NCBI GenBank assembly: GCA_964581515.1
Contig: CAZOOV010000004.1
Span: 1-64,000, forward strand
Origin: JACJVV01 sp964581515
GTDB lineage: Archaea > Nanobdellota > Nanobdellia > Woesearchaeales > JACJVV01
DNA: 64,000 nucleotides
Direction of reading: 5' to 3'
The stretch's first letter is position 1; each line of letters opens with the position of its first letter. The position numbers and the translations under genes were made by a program. The notes under the pieces were generated by a model. The model searched no databases, was not told the origin of the DNA, and saw nothing but the letters and a program-made list of their open reading frames with translations. Below are positions 8,183 through 16,152 of this stretch, piece after piece.

Positions 8183-9331
8183 ATGAATGACACAAAAAAT
8201 GTTGGTCTTAATGTAGCAACTCCTTCTGATTTAGAGAAAATGCTAAATAATTCAAGATTAGTTGATACTTATGAAAATGAATTCTATTTACCTAAACACG
8301 ATTGTAGTGTTGCCTCAATACAGCAACGAATAATACCAACTTTAAACAGTGATAAACCAACCGTTGTTTTTAGTCTTGATGCTATTAATATATACCAATT
8401 CATTAATTATTTCAATGAGATGATTGATTTGAGTAATCTACAAACTTTATCAAGCGTTTTTCCAACAGGTTCTGCCACCGCCTATTCATCTATTCACTTT
8501 GGTCAAAGTGTGGATAAACATGGCGTGTATGGTAGTGCTTTTTATAATCCAGTAATTAGGAATTTACAATTAGTTTTTACTGATCAAAGTGTTACAGCAA
8601 AAGGCAATATTCAAGCAAATCCTTTTTCAATAACTACTCTTGCAACTTTAGATAAAATATCAGGAAGTTCTTGTTTCATATATGTAAAACATTTTAGTGC
8701 GGATGTAAAACTTGCAAAAAGATTCATGGGTCATGCAGCACCTATAGAGTTAACTGCAACAGATGATTTTGAGAGAGATATAATGAATCAATTAGACTCA
8801 CTGTCAAATACAGTAAAACAAAAGAAGTACCATGTAACCTGGTGTTATTTAGATTTTGATACAATCATGCACCAGTGGGGTGTAAAAACTCCAAGAACAG
8901 ATGATTTGCTTAGAAAGACTGCAAGAATAATCAAAGACCAAATTGATCATAATCCAGACCATAATTATATTTTCTTATCTGATCATGGACAAATTGATCA
9001 AGTAAATACACATGAATTTGATAATGAATCAATTATGGGAAAGTGTTATGCAATGAAAGGAGGATCAGGAAGATCTTTATACTTCTATACTAACGATAAA
9101 TCTGTATATAAACATATCCATGCAGAAGTTGGAAATAGTGGAATAGTATTATTGAAAGGAGATCCTCTACTTGATAAGATATTTGGATTTAAAACCAAAA
9201 ATATTCCTGAAATAGGAGATATCGTAGCCATAGCAACAGCACCTAACTTTCCAAGCTATGGCTGGGATTTAAAAGCAGAACATGGAGGATTATGTAAGGA
9301 AGAATTATATGTTCCTTTTCTAATCTTATAA
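8183..9331 (+). CDS. Alkaline-phosphatase-superfamily phosphodiesterase/nucleotide pyrophosphatase
   Basis: 382 residues with the metal-site pattern of the type I phosphodiesterase/NPP branch. LDAIN (65-69) supplies the first aspartate. PTGSATA (94-100) holds the nucleophile position (Thr or Ser). DFDTIMHQWG near 225, SDHGQ near 263 and EHGGL near 367 supply the remaining Asp/His ligands. There is no signal peptide, so it is cytoplasmic. Expected chemistry is hydrolysis of a phosphodiester, phosphonate or pyrophosphate bond. It starts a plus-strand trio (this gene, HAD, HIT), all nucleotide/phosphate enzymes, with a one-base gap to the next gene. Confidence 0.8.
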   Translation: MNDTKNVGLNVATPSDLEKMLNNSRLVDTYENEFYLPKHDCSVASIQQRIIPTLNSDKPTVVFSLDAINIYQFINYFNEMIDLSNLQTLSSVFPTGSATAYSSIHFGQSVDKHGVYGSAFYNPVIRNLQLVFTDQSVTAKGNIQANPFSITTLATLDKISGSSCFIYVKHFSADVKLAKRFMGHAAPIELTATDDFERDIMNQLDSLSNTVKQKKYHVTWCYLDFDTIMHQWGVKTPRTDDLLRKTARIIKDQIDHNPDHNYIFLSDHGQIDQVNTHEFDNESIMGKCYAMKGGSGRSLYFYTNDKSVYKHIHAEVGNSGIVLLKGDPLLDKIFGFKTKNIPEIGDIVAIATAPNFPSYGWDLKAEHGGLCKEELYVPFLIL

Positions 9332-9332
9332 A

Positions 9333-10016
9333 ATGGCTAAAACAATATTCATTGATTGGGATGATACACTTGTACATAACAGAAAAACTGTTCAAGCTTT
9401 TAAAGATGCTAAACAATATCATGCAATTATGAGAGAAGCAGGGTTAGTAGTACCAGAAAATCTTAGTGAGATTATACAAAGTACTGAAACAGAATATGAA
9501 ACTCTTAAACCATCAGAAAAAATAAGAAAAGGAAAGTTCTATGAAATACTATGCTCAAAACTGGATATTGAAGCAAGTTCCAATAATACTTATTTACTTC
9601 TTGATGATTTATATAATCAAAGATATGCTCAATTAACTAATTTTTTGCCTGGAGCAAAAGAGTTTCTCCAAACTTTACAAAAGAATTTTCAACTTGTTTT
9701 GATTTCAGACGGATATACTGAAAGAGTAAATGCACAATTAAGACATCTTGGTTTAGAAAGAATGTTTACTGATGCTTTTCATTCAGATAAATATGGGTTT
9801 AAAGTTGAAGGAAAGATATTTGATGAAGCAAGAAAATTGTGCTCAGGTGGAAAAAAACCAATTTATATTGGCGATAATCCAGAAATAGATGCATTAGCAA
9901 CAGATCATGGATTTGATGTAATGTTAGTTAATAATGGTTATTCAAACTATACCCAGCTTCCTTCTAATCTAACTGTTCTTACGTTTGATCAAATAATTGA
10001 AAGATTAGATAGATAA
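9333..10016 (+). CDS. HAD-superfamily hydrolase, second
   Basis: 227 residues. Motif I is DWDDTLVH (8-15), an unusual Trp between the aspartates. A helical cap spans about residues 20-100. The motif II region is LISDGYTER, motif III Lys lies in the YGFKVEGK stretch, and motif IV is GDNPEID. All catalytic acids are present. It is not a close copy of the HAD protein at 4298. The position between the phosphodiesterase and HIT genes suggests sequential removal of phosphate groups from a cluster intermediate. Confidence 0.85.
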   Translation: MAKTIFIDWDDTLVHNRKTVQAFKDAKQYHAIMREAGLVVPENLSEIIQSTETEYETLKPSEKIRKGKFYEILCSKLDIEASSNNTYLLLDDLYNQRYAQLTNFLPGAKEFLQTLQKNFQLVLISDGYTERVNAQLRHLGLERMFTDAFHSDKYGFKVEGKIFDEARKLCSGGKKPIYIGDNPEIDALATDHGFDVMLVNNGYSNYTQLPSNLTVLTFDQIIERLDR

Positions 10017-10048
10017 TTATATAAACAAGGAATTATAATATTAAAAAA

Positions 10049-10465
10049 ATGAAAGAATGCAGTTTTTGTCAAATAATTAATGGAAAACTACCCTCAACTA
10101 AAATCTATGAGAATGAATATGTATTTGTATTTGCTCCTCTAAAGGATACTATCTTATCAAAGGGACATATGCTTGTAGTACCAAAAAAGCACTATGAAAA
10201 TTTCTATGATATTGATGAAAAATATCTTTGTGAAATAATGAAGTGTATACAATTTATTGGGAAGCAGCTAAAAGAAAAATTCAAGGCTAATGGTTTGAAT
10301 ATTTTACATGCTTCAGGGAAGTCTGGACAGCAATCAGTCTTTCACTTTCATATTCATTTAGTTCCAAGATATGAGAATGATGGTTTAGACACATGGCCTA
10401 ATACTGGTTACAAAGAGGATAACTATCCAGATATTTATCAAAAAATTAAAGAAGTATTGCAATAA
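10049..10465 (+). CDS. HIT-family nucleotide-binding hydrolase
   Basis: 138-residue histidine-triad protein. Cys4 and Cys7 (ECSFC) form the start of the usual zinc site, and the catalytic triad is HFHIHLV (99-105). HIT/HINT enzymes cleave phosphoramidates and aminoacyl-adenylates, or diadenosine polyphosphates. With two synthetase-like proteins in the cluster, aminoacyl-AMP is an attractive substrate (inference). The full length is normal for the family. The stop abuts the stop of the convergent radical SAM gene. Confidence 0.92.
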   Translation: MKECSFCQIINGKLPSTKIYENEYVFVFAPLKDTILSKGHMLVVPKKHYENFYDIDEKYLCEIMKCIQFIGKQLKEKFKANGLNILHASGKSGQQSVFHFHIHLVPRYENDGLDTWPNTGYKEDNYPDIYQKIKEVLQ

Positions 10466-11893
10466 TTATTTTTTCTTATAATAATCTGTCATAATTACCT
10501 GTTGAAGTAATCCTACTCTTTCCATTGGAGAAGTAAGAGAATCATATCCTCCAGGAATCTTTAGTCCTTTTTTCTCGATATAAAATTTAAAATAGGCTTT
10601 TTCTAATAAGCCTTCTTTTTGCTCTCCAGTTAAACGTTCATGCAATCCAAAAAAATGCACATCATGTACAAACTTATCCATCTGCGAAAAATCACTACAA
10701 GAATACTGTTGTACATATCGCTCCAACATGTCTGTACCAGGATAAGGTGTAGTTATAAAGAAGAAAGCAAAATCAAGTAGCAGACTACATGCAAAATCTA
10801 TTGTCCTATTAACTTCATCTTCAGTTTCAGTAGGTGAACATATCATAAATGACCCATGAGTTGTAAGACCAGCATCTTTACTTGCTTGTACAGTATATCT
10901 TATTTTATCTAAAGTCTGATTTTTCCCAAACAAGTTAAGTATTCTTTCTGTACCTGCTTCAATTCCAAACCTTATAACCCGACAATTAGAGTCATAAAAT
11001 CTTTCCAATACATCAGGTGTAACAGTATCAACTCTTGAAAAAATATGCCAATCATATCCAAATTGAGATAACATATTAGCCATTTCCATATTTCTTTTCT
11101 TACCACCAAGCGTAAAGGTGTCATCAACAAAATTAATATAAAAAGTATCTGAAAGCTGGGAATACATAGCAAAAAAATGGTTCAATTCTTCATCAATATT
11201 GTCTACAGATCTGAAAGTGACTCTTCTATCCCAAAAGTTTGGTGATACACAGTATATGCATTTAGAAGGGCAGCCTCTACTTGTAATCATATTTAGACGA
11301 GATTGAGTAAAGTATTCATCAGAGACTAAATCTCTTGCTGGAAACGGTAGTGAATCTAAATCTTTTATTCGCTTTCTATCTGGATTTCTAATCAGTTCTG
11401 CTTGATCAAGGAAACTAATTCCAGGTATATATTTTAAATTATTTCCTTTTTCGATTGCACTTATAAGTTCCAATAATGTAACTTCACCTTCTTTTCTTAT
11501 AACAAAATCAGCAAAACCATGCCTCAAAGAATAATCATCTAAAAAAGTTGCATGGGGGCCACCATGAACAATTAGAGCATCTGAATTCTCCTTTATTTTT
11601 TGAGATAATTCAACTATTCCCGGCATCATAACCGTATATGTAGGAATCCCTATTATCTGCGGTGAATCTCGAATACATTCTGCTACTACTTCATTTACAG
11701 TTGTTGGTTTATTTCCTTCTTTGTTATAGGAATTAAGATCAAGCACGTCAACAGAAATTCCTTTCTCTCTAAGAAAAGCAGCCAAATACAAAATACCGAG
11801 AGGTTCTGCAAGTTCAACTTTTTGTTGTTCTCTCTCACTAAGAAAATTATATATCCCTCTTGGAGGAGGATTTATTAATCTTATACCCAACAT
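10466..11893 (-). CDS. Cobalamin-binding-type radical SAM enzyme
   Basis: 475 residues. The N-terminal B12-binding-like Rossmann domain spans about 1-150, starting with RLINPPP and a VxGGPHAT segment at about 109-116. The radical SAM barrel carries the CPSKCIYC cluster motif (Cys208, 212, 215). The family (Pfam B12-binding plus Radical_SAM) includes methyltransferases, ring-contracting enzymes and cyclases. The domain lacks an obvious DxHxxG motif, as in many members. It is the third gene of the operon with TyrRS-like and GTP cyclohydrolase III proteins, one base from the latter, so it probably modifies a product of the GTP-derived pathway. Confidence 0.88.
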   Translation of the reverse strand: MLGIRLINPPPRGIYNFLSEREQQKVELAEPLGILYLAAFLREKGISVDVLDLNSYNKEGNKPTTVNEVVAECIRDSPQIIGIPTYTVMMPGIVELSQKIKENSDALIVHGGPHATFLDDYSLRHGFADFVIRKEGEVTLLELISAIEKGNNLKYIPGISFLDQAELIRNPDRKRIKDLDSLPFPARDLVSDEYFTQSRLNMITSRGCPSKCIYCVSPNFWDRRVTFRSVDNIDEELNHFFAMYSQLSDTFYINFVDDTFTLGGKKRNMEMANMLSQFGYDWHIFSRVDTVTPDVLERFYDSNCRVIRFGIEAGTERILNLFGKNQTLDKIRYTVQASKDAGLTTHGSFMICSPTETEDEVNRTIDFACSLLLDFAFFFITTPYPGTDMLERYVQQYSCSDFSQMDKFVHDVHFFGLHERLTGEQKEGLLEKAYFKFYIEKKGLKIPGGYDSLTSPMERVGLLQQVIMTDYYKKK

Positions 11894-11894
11894 T

Positions 11895-12656
11895 TTATTT
11901 AATCATATACACTTTATCAGGACATTCTTTATTTCTTATTTTCTCAAGAGCATGATTAGCTTTATCCATTGCAGGCAAAGAGTGATAATCAGTACCTACT
12001 CCCACTTTAAAATCATATCCTTCTTGTGCAAGTTCTTGAATAACAGTCATAAAAAAGTCTCTTGATTTGTTATTTAACACAGAAACAAAATTATCGCCCC
12101 CAATGAAAAATAGCATTGTTTTATTTCCATTTAGATGTAAAAGTTTTTGAGTTAGAGCATCCTGAGAATGAAGTATATATTGGTGCACATCATAAGCAGA
12201 TTGTGAATCTGTGTGGGTAGTTGTAATATCATTCAAATCAAAATGAGCAATTTGTAGTAGTCCTTCTTCAACAGAGTTTTCTGGAAAATCAAATACTAAT
12301 TTTTCAAGTCTGTTTGCGTCTTGTGCACCACCTGTTTGATGTAATAATTTTGTTGCTTGGACTTGCGCAGAATATGGATCTTCAGAGCGGGAAAGTGCCA
12401 TACTTATGGATACTGCATACCTATCATTAAATGCAGTTTGTATTCTTCGATGTTGTTCAACAGTCAGACCATTAGAAGGAACTAAGAAATTATCATGTCG
12501 AAAATCAAGTGCAAGTGCATCATACATAGCAAAAGCATTTGCAAGAAAAGCATATGCTTCAGATTGGAATGAAAGGACACTTGATTCTAATCGTGGCTTT
12601 GGAGTTACTGTCCAAGGTCCATAATTATCAAGTTGTATAATAGTTGTTTGTATCAT
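11895..12656 (-). CDS. arfA: GTP cyclohydrolase III (archaeal type)
   Basis: 253 residues matching archaeal GTP cyclohydrolase III, which converts GTP to the 2-amino-5-formylamino-6-ribosylaminopyrimidinone 5'-phosphate (FAPy) and releases pyrophosphate. The diagnostic N-terminus is LDNYGPWTVTP (9-19), FRHDNF lies at 52-57, and the second GGDEF-like half carries FFIGGDNF (183-190). Length is normal for the family. In archaea it normally feeds riboflavin and F420 synthesis, but here it sits between a TyrRS-like and a radical SAM gene with 1-2 base spacing. A dedicated role in a nucleoside-type product is therefore likely (inference). No formamide hydrolase (ArfB) gene is visible nearby. Confidence 0.88.
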   Translation of the reverse strand: MIQTTIIQLDNYGPWTVTPKPRLESSVLSFQSEAYAFLANAFAMYDALALDFRHDNFLVPSNGLTVEQHRRIQTAFNDRYAVSISMALSRSEDPYSAQVQATKLLHQTGGAQDANRLEKLVFDFPENSVEEGLLQIAHFDLNDITTTHTDSQSAYDVHQYILHSQDALTQKLLHLNGNKTMLFFIGGDNFVSVLNNKSRDFFMTVIQELAQEGYDFKVGVGTDYHSLPAMDKANHALEKIRNKECPDKVYMIK

Positions 12657-12658
12657 TT

Positions 12659-13867
12659 TTAATCATGCTTAAAGTATAATTCCTTAAAAAATCGCTTACC
12701 TACTCTTAATACAGAACCATCTTCTGGAGTTACTCTGTAATTAATATCAGTTATTGGTTCATCATTTATTCTTACTGCACTCTGTTGAATAAGTCTTCTT
12801 GCTTCGCTATTTGTACTTGCTCTCCCTGATAACCTAACAATACTAATTAAACCTAAATCCGATTCTGAACTATAAGGAATTTGAAGACTTTCAAGTTCAT
12901 CAGGGTTGTGTCTTCTTTGATGTACTTCTTCAAATCTATACTCTGCCTGTTGTGCTTCTTGAACTCCATGATATCTTGCAACAAGTTCTCTTGCTAAACC
13001 TTTCTTGTAGACCATAGGATTTTCTTTTCCAGCTTTAACATTAGTCTTAATCTCATCTAACTGTGAGACTGGAACATCTGATAAAAGCTCATAGTACTTA
13101 ATCATAAGATCATCAGATATTGACATTATTTTTCCATACATATCATCTGGATTTTCTCTAACTCCGATTGCATTTCCAAGACTTTTACTCATCTTTTGAA
13201 CGCCATCAAGACCTTCAAGTATTGGCAGAATCATTATTACTTCAGGCTTTTGTCCATATGCTGATTGTAATGCTCTGCTTGCTGTAAAATTAAATAATTG
13301 ATCTGATCCACCTAATTCAATATCGCTATGTAAATGCACTGAATCATATCCTACAAGCAAAGGGTATAGTAATTCTGTGACTGAAAGTGGTCTTCCTTCT
13401 TTGATACGATTACCAAAATCCCTTCTCTGTAATAATTGTTGAACTGTATATCTTGAACCAAGATCAATCATATCTCTACCAGAAAATTGATCTAACCATT
13501 GACTATTAAACAATAAATCAGTTCTATCAGGGTCTAATATCTTAAATACTTGATCAGTATAAGTTGCCAGATTAGCTTGGATTTGATCAGGAGTTAACAT
13601 TGGTCTTGTCTCAGATTTACCACTTGGATCTCCAATTTGAGCAGTATAATCTCCAATAATTAAATGAATAACATGACCCATATCCTGAAATTGTTTTAGT
13701 TTTTGTAAAGGAACTGTGTGCCCTAAATGTATATCTGGAGCTGTAGGATCAATTCCAAATTTTATATTAAGCGGCCTATTCTCAGACAACTTAGATTTTA
13801 GTTCATCTGTAGAAATAACATCTATAGTTCCCCTTGTGATTTCTCTTACTTGATCATCAATATTCAT
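12659..13867 (-). CDS. Bacterial-type tyrosyl-tRNA synthetase paralogue
   Basis: 402 residues of bacterial TyrRS architecture: catalytic core with HLGH (47-50), GGSDQ (187-191) and KMSKS (225-229), then an S4 RNA-binding domain at about 335-402. Archaea normally use a shorter TyrRS without S4, so this gene was probably acquired from bacteria. The substrate-binding helix reads YPLLVGYD (168-175). The glutamine that contacts the tyrosine alpha-amino group in bacterial enzymes (YxxLQxYD) is replaced by Val172. It leads an operon with GTP cyclohydrolase III and a radical SAM enzyme. A GAGGT ribosome site precedes the ATG. It may be biosynthetic, or a drug-resistant duplicate. Confidence 0.85.
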   Translation of the reverse strand: MNIDDQVREITRGTIDVISTDELKSKLSENRPLNIKFGIDPTAPDIHLGHTVPLQKLKQFQDMGHVIHLIIGDYTAQIGDPSGKSETRPMLTPDQIQANLATYTDQVFKILDPDRTDLLFNSQWLDQFSGRDMIDLGSRYTVQQLLQRRDFGNRIKEGRPLSVTELLYPLLVGYDSVHLHSDIELGGSDQLFNFTASRALQSAYGQKPEVIMILPILEGLDGVQKMSKSLGNAIGVRENPDDMYGKIMSISDDLMIKYYELLSDVPVSQLDEIKTNVKAGKENPMVYKKGLARELVARYHGVQEAQQAEYRFEEVHQRRHNPDELESLQIPYSSESDLGLISIVRLSGRASTNSEARRLIQQSAVRINDEPITDINYRVTPEDGSVLRVGKRFFKELYFKHD

Positions 13868-13959
13868 TTTATATGTACCTCATTTAAATAGTATAATTGG
13901 AAATTTATATTAAAATTAGGTGTAAGTAATTTGAAAGTCTTTATAAAGTTTACCATTTA

Positions 13960-14676
13960 TTAGTGACAATTTATCTTACAGTAAGTAGAATCATCAATTA
14001 TCGCTTCATGCTTCCCTTTAATCCATTCTCTTTTATATTTATTATACCCTAAGTAAGTCTTATTCTTTAAGATATTTGCTACAGCAGGTAAGCTCAATCT
14101 GAACTCTTCTGCAATTTCTTGATTCTTAGAGCCATAGGCTTTCATCTCAAACATCTTCTTTACATCTTCAGCTTTCTCTGGATCAATAACAAACATCTTC
14201 AGTCGTTTGCTCATCTTGTATCCATAAGGAGGTCTGTTCAAAGGCACTTGTTCTTTCAATTTCAATTCATGAATTTGCTGAGTCTTTTTCTTGCACTCTT
14301 CAGCAAACCATTGGTTGCCAAGTGTTACAACTTGCCTTGCTTTAGAGTCTTGGATACCATCACAACTAATCACATTTATTTCATACTTCTGCAACCATTT
14401 AATTGTTGTCTCAAAGTCTACTATACTCCTACTCAATCTACTACAATCCTTTATGTAAATAGTCTTGAAATATCCTTGAACAGAATCCTTAATCATCTTC
14501 TTAAATCCAGGTCTTTCAGTGTTGCTTCCTGTTCTGTTTATATCAGAATATATCTTAATTATCTCATCTCCATTCTGTTTAGCGTAATCTCTAATTATCT
14601 TTTCTTGATGCACAGGACTATCGCTTTTGTTTGTTGTATCATCTTGACTTAATCTAACATATCCTGCAGCTTTCAT
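13960..14676 (-). CDS. Serine recombinase (resolvase/invertase family)
   Basis: About 238 residues. The N-terminal resolvase catalytic domain begins GYVRLSQDD (nucleophile Ser in RLS) and contains the CSRLSRS segment with conserved arginines. A shortened recombinase domain follows, with PPYGYK and an NILKNKTYLGYNKY motif near the C-terminus. Large serine recombinases usually extend well beyond this, so it is a compact or C-terminally truncated member. I chose the ATG at 14676 because GAGGTGA lies seven bases upstream; a TTG at 14682 is also in frame. It follows the basic protein gene with a two-base gap and may act in resolution or inversion. Confidence 0.82.
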   Translation of the reverse strand: MKAAGYVRLSQDDTTNKSDSPVHQEKIIRDYAKQNGDEIIKIYSDINRTGSNTERPGFKKMIKDSVQGYFKTIYIKDCSRLSRSIVDFETTIKWLQKYEINVISCDGIQDSKARQVVTLGNQWFAEECKKKTQQIHELKLKEQVPLNRPPYGYKMSKRLKMFVIDPEKAEDVKKMFEMKAYGSKNQEIAEEFRLSLPAVANILKNKTYLGYNKYKREWIKGKHEAIIDDSTYCKINCH

Positions 14677-14678
14677 TT

Positions 14679-15143
14679 TCAATCACCTCGCCAGAACCAG
14701 TAGCGACTCAATCTGTATTTATTAGCGACAAATGCTACCAATCCAGAAGGAGAGTTTCTAATCACCATATCACATAACCTTACCCATTTCACACCAGTCC
14801 TTGTTCTTGGAGAACCTGAGCAACCCATTATCAAAAAGTATCCTTCATATCCAATTACTTCCAATGCAAATTGTTTCAATGCTTCCTCATCTTCAAGATA
14901 CTCCACTGGAGCATCTACTCTCATTAGAATTAGATAAACTGTTTTCTTAATCTTAGGTCTTATCCTTTTATTCCAATGTTTAATCCCATCTCTGGACATT
15001 GGACGCTTTTCCCAGATTTGAAGTTTTAATTCTGTCTTTCTTCCATAGCGTTTAGGAAATACAATTCTTTCTTTTCTTCTCTTGCCTTTATCCTTTCGCT
15101 TCTTTCTTGGCTTCAAATCTCTTGAGCCTTTTCTTCTTCCCAT
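14679..15143 (-). CDS. Small basic protein upstream of serine recombinase
   Basis: 154 residues, not recognised. The first about 75 residues are extremely Lys/Arg-rich (nucleic-acid-binding look) and the C-terminal half is more ordinary, ending WFWRGD. It is tightly coupled to the serine recombinase, which suggests a DNA-binding accessory factor or recombination directionality factor. That is inference only. Confidence 0.5.
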   Translation of the reverse strand: MGRRKGSRDLKPRKKRKDKGKRRKERIVFPKRYGRKTELKLQIWEKRPMSRDGIKHWNKRIRPKIKKTVYLILMRVDAPVEYLEDEEALKQFALEVIGYEGYFLIMGCSGSPRTRTGVKWVRLCDMVIRNSPSGLVAFVANKYRLSRYWFWRGD

Positions 15144-15593
15144 AAAATTAAATAAGTAACACTTGTTTATATTCTTTGTATGAACAATTTGTTTTGTCTC
15201 ATTTTGGATAAGTGAGACACTTTGGGATACTCCATCTAACTAAAATAAGTCCCTACTATCGACGATAAATCCTCTCAATGGTCAACTTTTACATTTTGGA
15301 AAGTGATCCACTAAAATAAGTGTTCACTTGTTTTAGTAAAATAAGCACAAAAAAGCCTCTGTTTATCGTCTAAAGCAGTTTTATTGCTTATTCTATACCT
15401 ACAATATTTTTTCCAGAGCAAAAGATGAGACAATGGCGTAGGGGCATACATGCACGAAAGTAATTTGCATTGCCGGTCTTATTACAATTACTATTCTCAA
15501 AACAAATTTCCAATTTTTTTAGTGATCCATCCAATTTCTGCCAGCAAGTGAACTATTATCATAGTAGAAATTGAATAAATTAAGTATTACATT
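15144..15593. other. Repeat-rich noncoding region, candidate control or origin region
   Basis: 450 bases without a convincing gene. Visible are a GTCTCA...TGAGAC inverted repeat (about 15193-15215), three direct copies of TAAAATAAG (15241-15249, 15312-15320, 15336-15344), an imperfect hairpin CTAAAATAAGTG/CACTTGTTTTAG (about 15311-15336), and a long-range inverted repeat GACGATAAA (15261-15269) / TTTATCGTC (15362-15370). AGTGATCCA occurs near 15303 and again near 15520. This density of symmetry fits a replication origin or recombinase binding region. Confidence 0.45.
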
Positions 15594-16025
15594 CTATAGC
15601 TGATAAGTTATCGTATTATCAAGCACAATTATGAAAGTCCTAAGTTCTTGTATATGTTCAATCTTTACTGCCTTATTTGATATTCTATTGTCTTCAATAA
15701 CAACGTCTCCAGAGAAAAACTTTGCCAAGAGTGAAGGATATTTCTTAAATTTCTTTCTTCTTGCTATCACTCTAAACTCTCTTTTATGATTATAGAAATC
15801 AACTATATCAATTCTCAATTCTTTGATATAGTTATCAATCAATTTCACAATAAAATAATCTCCAGAATTCATTTCAATGTATGAACAAACTGCACAAAGA
15901 TAAACATACTTCGTAAGTCTAAAGATTACTTCTTCATGTTTTTCAATAAAGCTATCTGTAAATTGATTGTCTCTCATTCCAGGAATTTTGTTCAGATCAG
16001 TTTTTCTTATATAGCTCATCTTCAT
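15594..16025 (-). CDS. Unknown element protein
   Basis: 143 residues. No motif recognised beyond a mixed alpha/beta pattern with a basic central segment (about residues 75-95). The start codon overlaps the end of the RHH-like small gene at 15997. It is the last gene of the replication operon that begins near 19010. A plasmid partition or copy-control role is possible but unsupported. Confidence 0.5.
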   Translation of the reverse strand: MKMSYIRKTDLNKIPGMRDNQFTDSFIEKHEEVIFRLTKYVYLCAVCSYIEMNSGDYFIVKLIDNYIKELRIDIVDFYNHKREFRVIARRKKFKKYPSLLAKFFSGDVVIEDNRISNKAVKIEHIQELRTFIIVLDNTITYQL

Positions 16026-16152
16026 TCAATGTCTTATCCAAAATATATGCAGTCAATGTTTTGTAACCTAATCTCATTGCCATAGCTTTCATTTTTTGTT
16101 TCTCATCAGAGTTAATTCTACATATTATCTTGTCAGTTTTTTTCTTTATCAC
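15997..16152 (-). CDS. Small ribbon-helix-helix/MobC-like protein (GTG start)
   Basis: 51 codons, too short for routine calling. The GTG start overlaps the TGA stop of the replication gene (GTGA), a classic coupling signal. The protein has a basic beginning, then CRINSDEKQKMKAMA and GYKTLTAYIL, the pattern of ribbon-helix-helix or MobC-like N-terminal domains (strand, two helices). It probably acts as DNA-binding copy-number or relaxosome regulator. Confidence 0.55.
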   Translation of the reverse strand: MIKKKTDKIICRINSDEKQKMKAMAMRLGYKTLTAYILDKTLNEDELYKKN

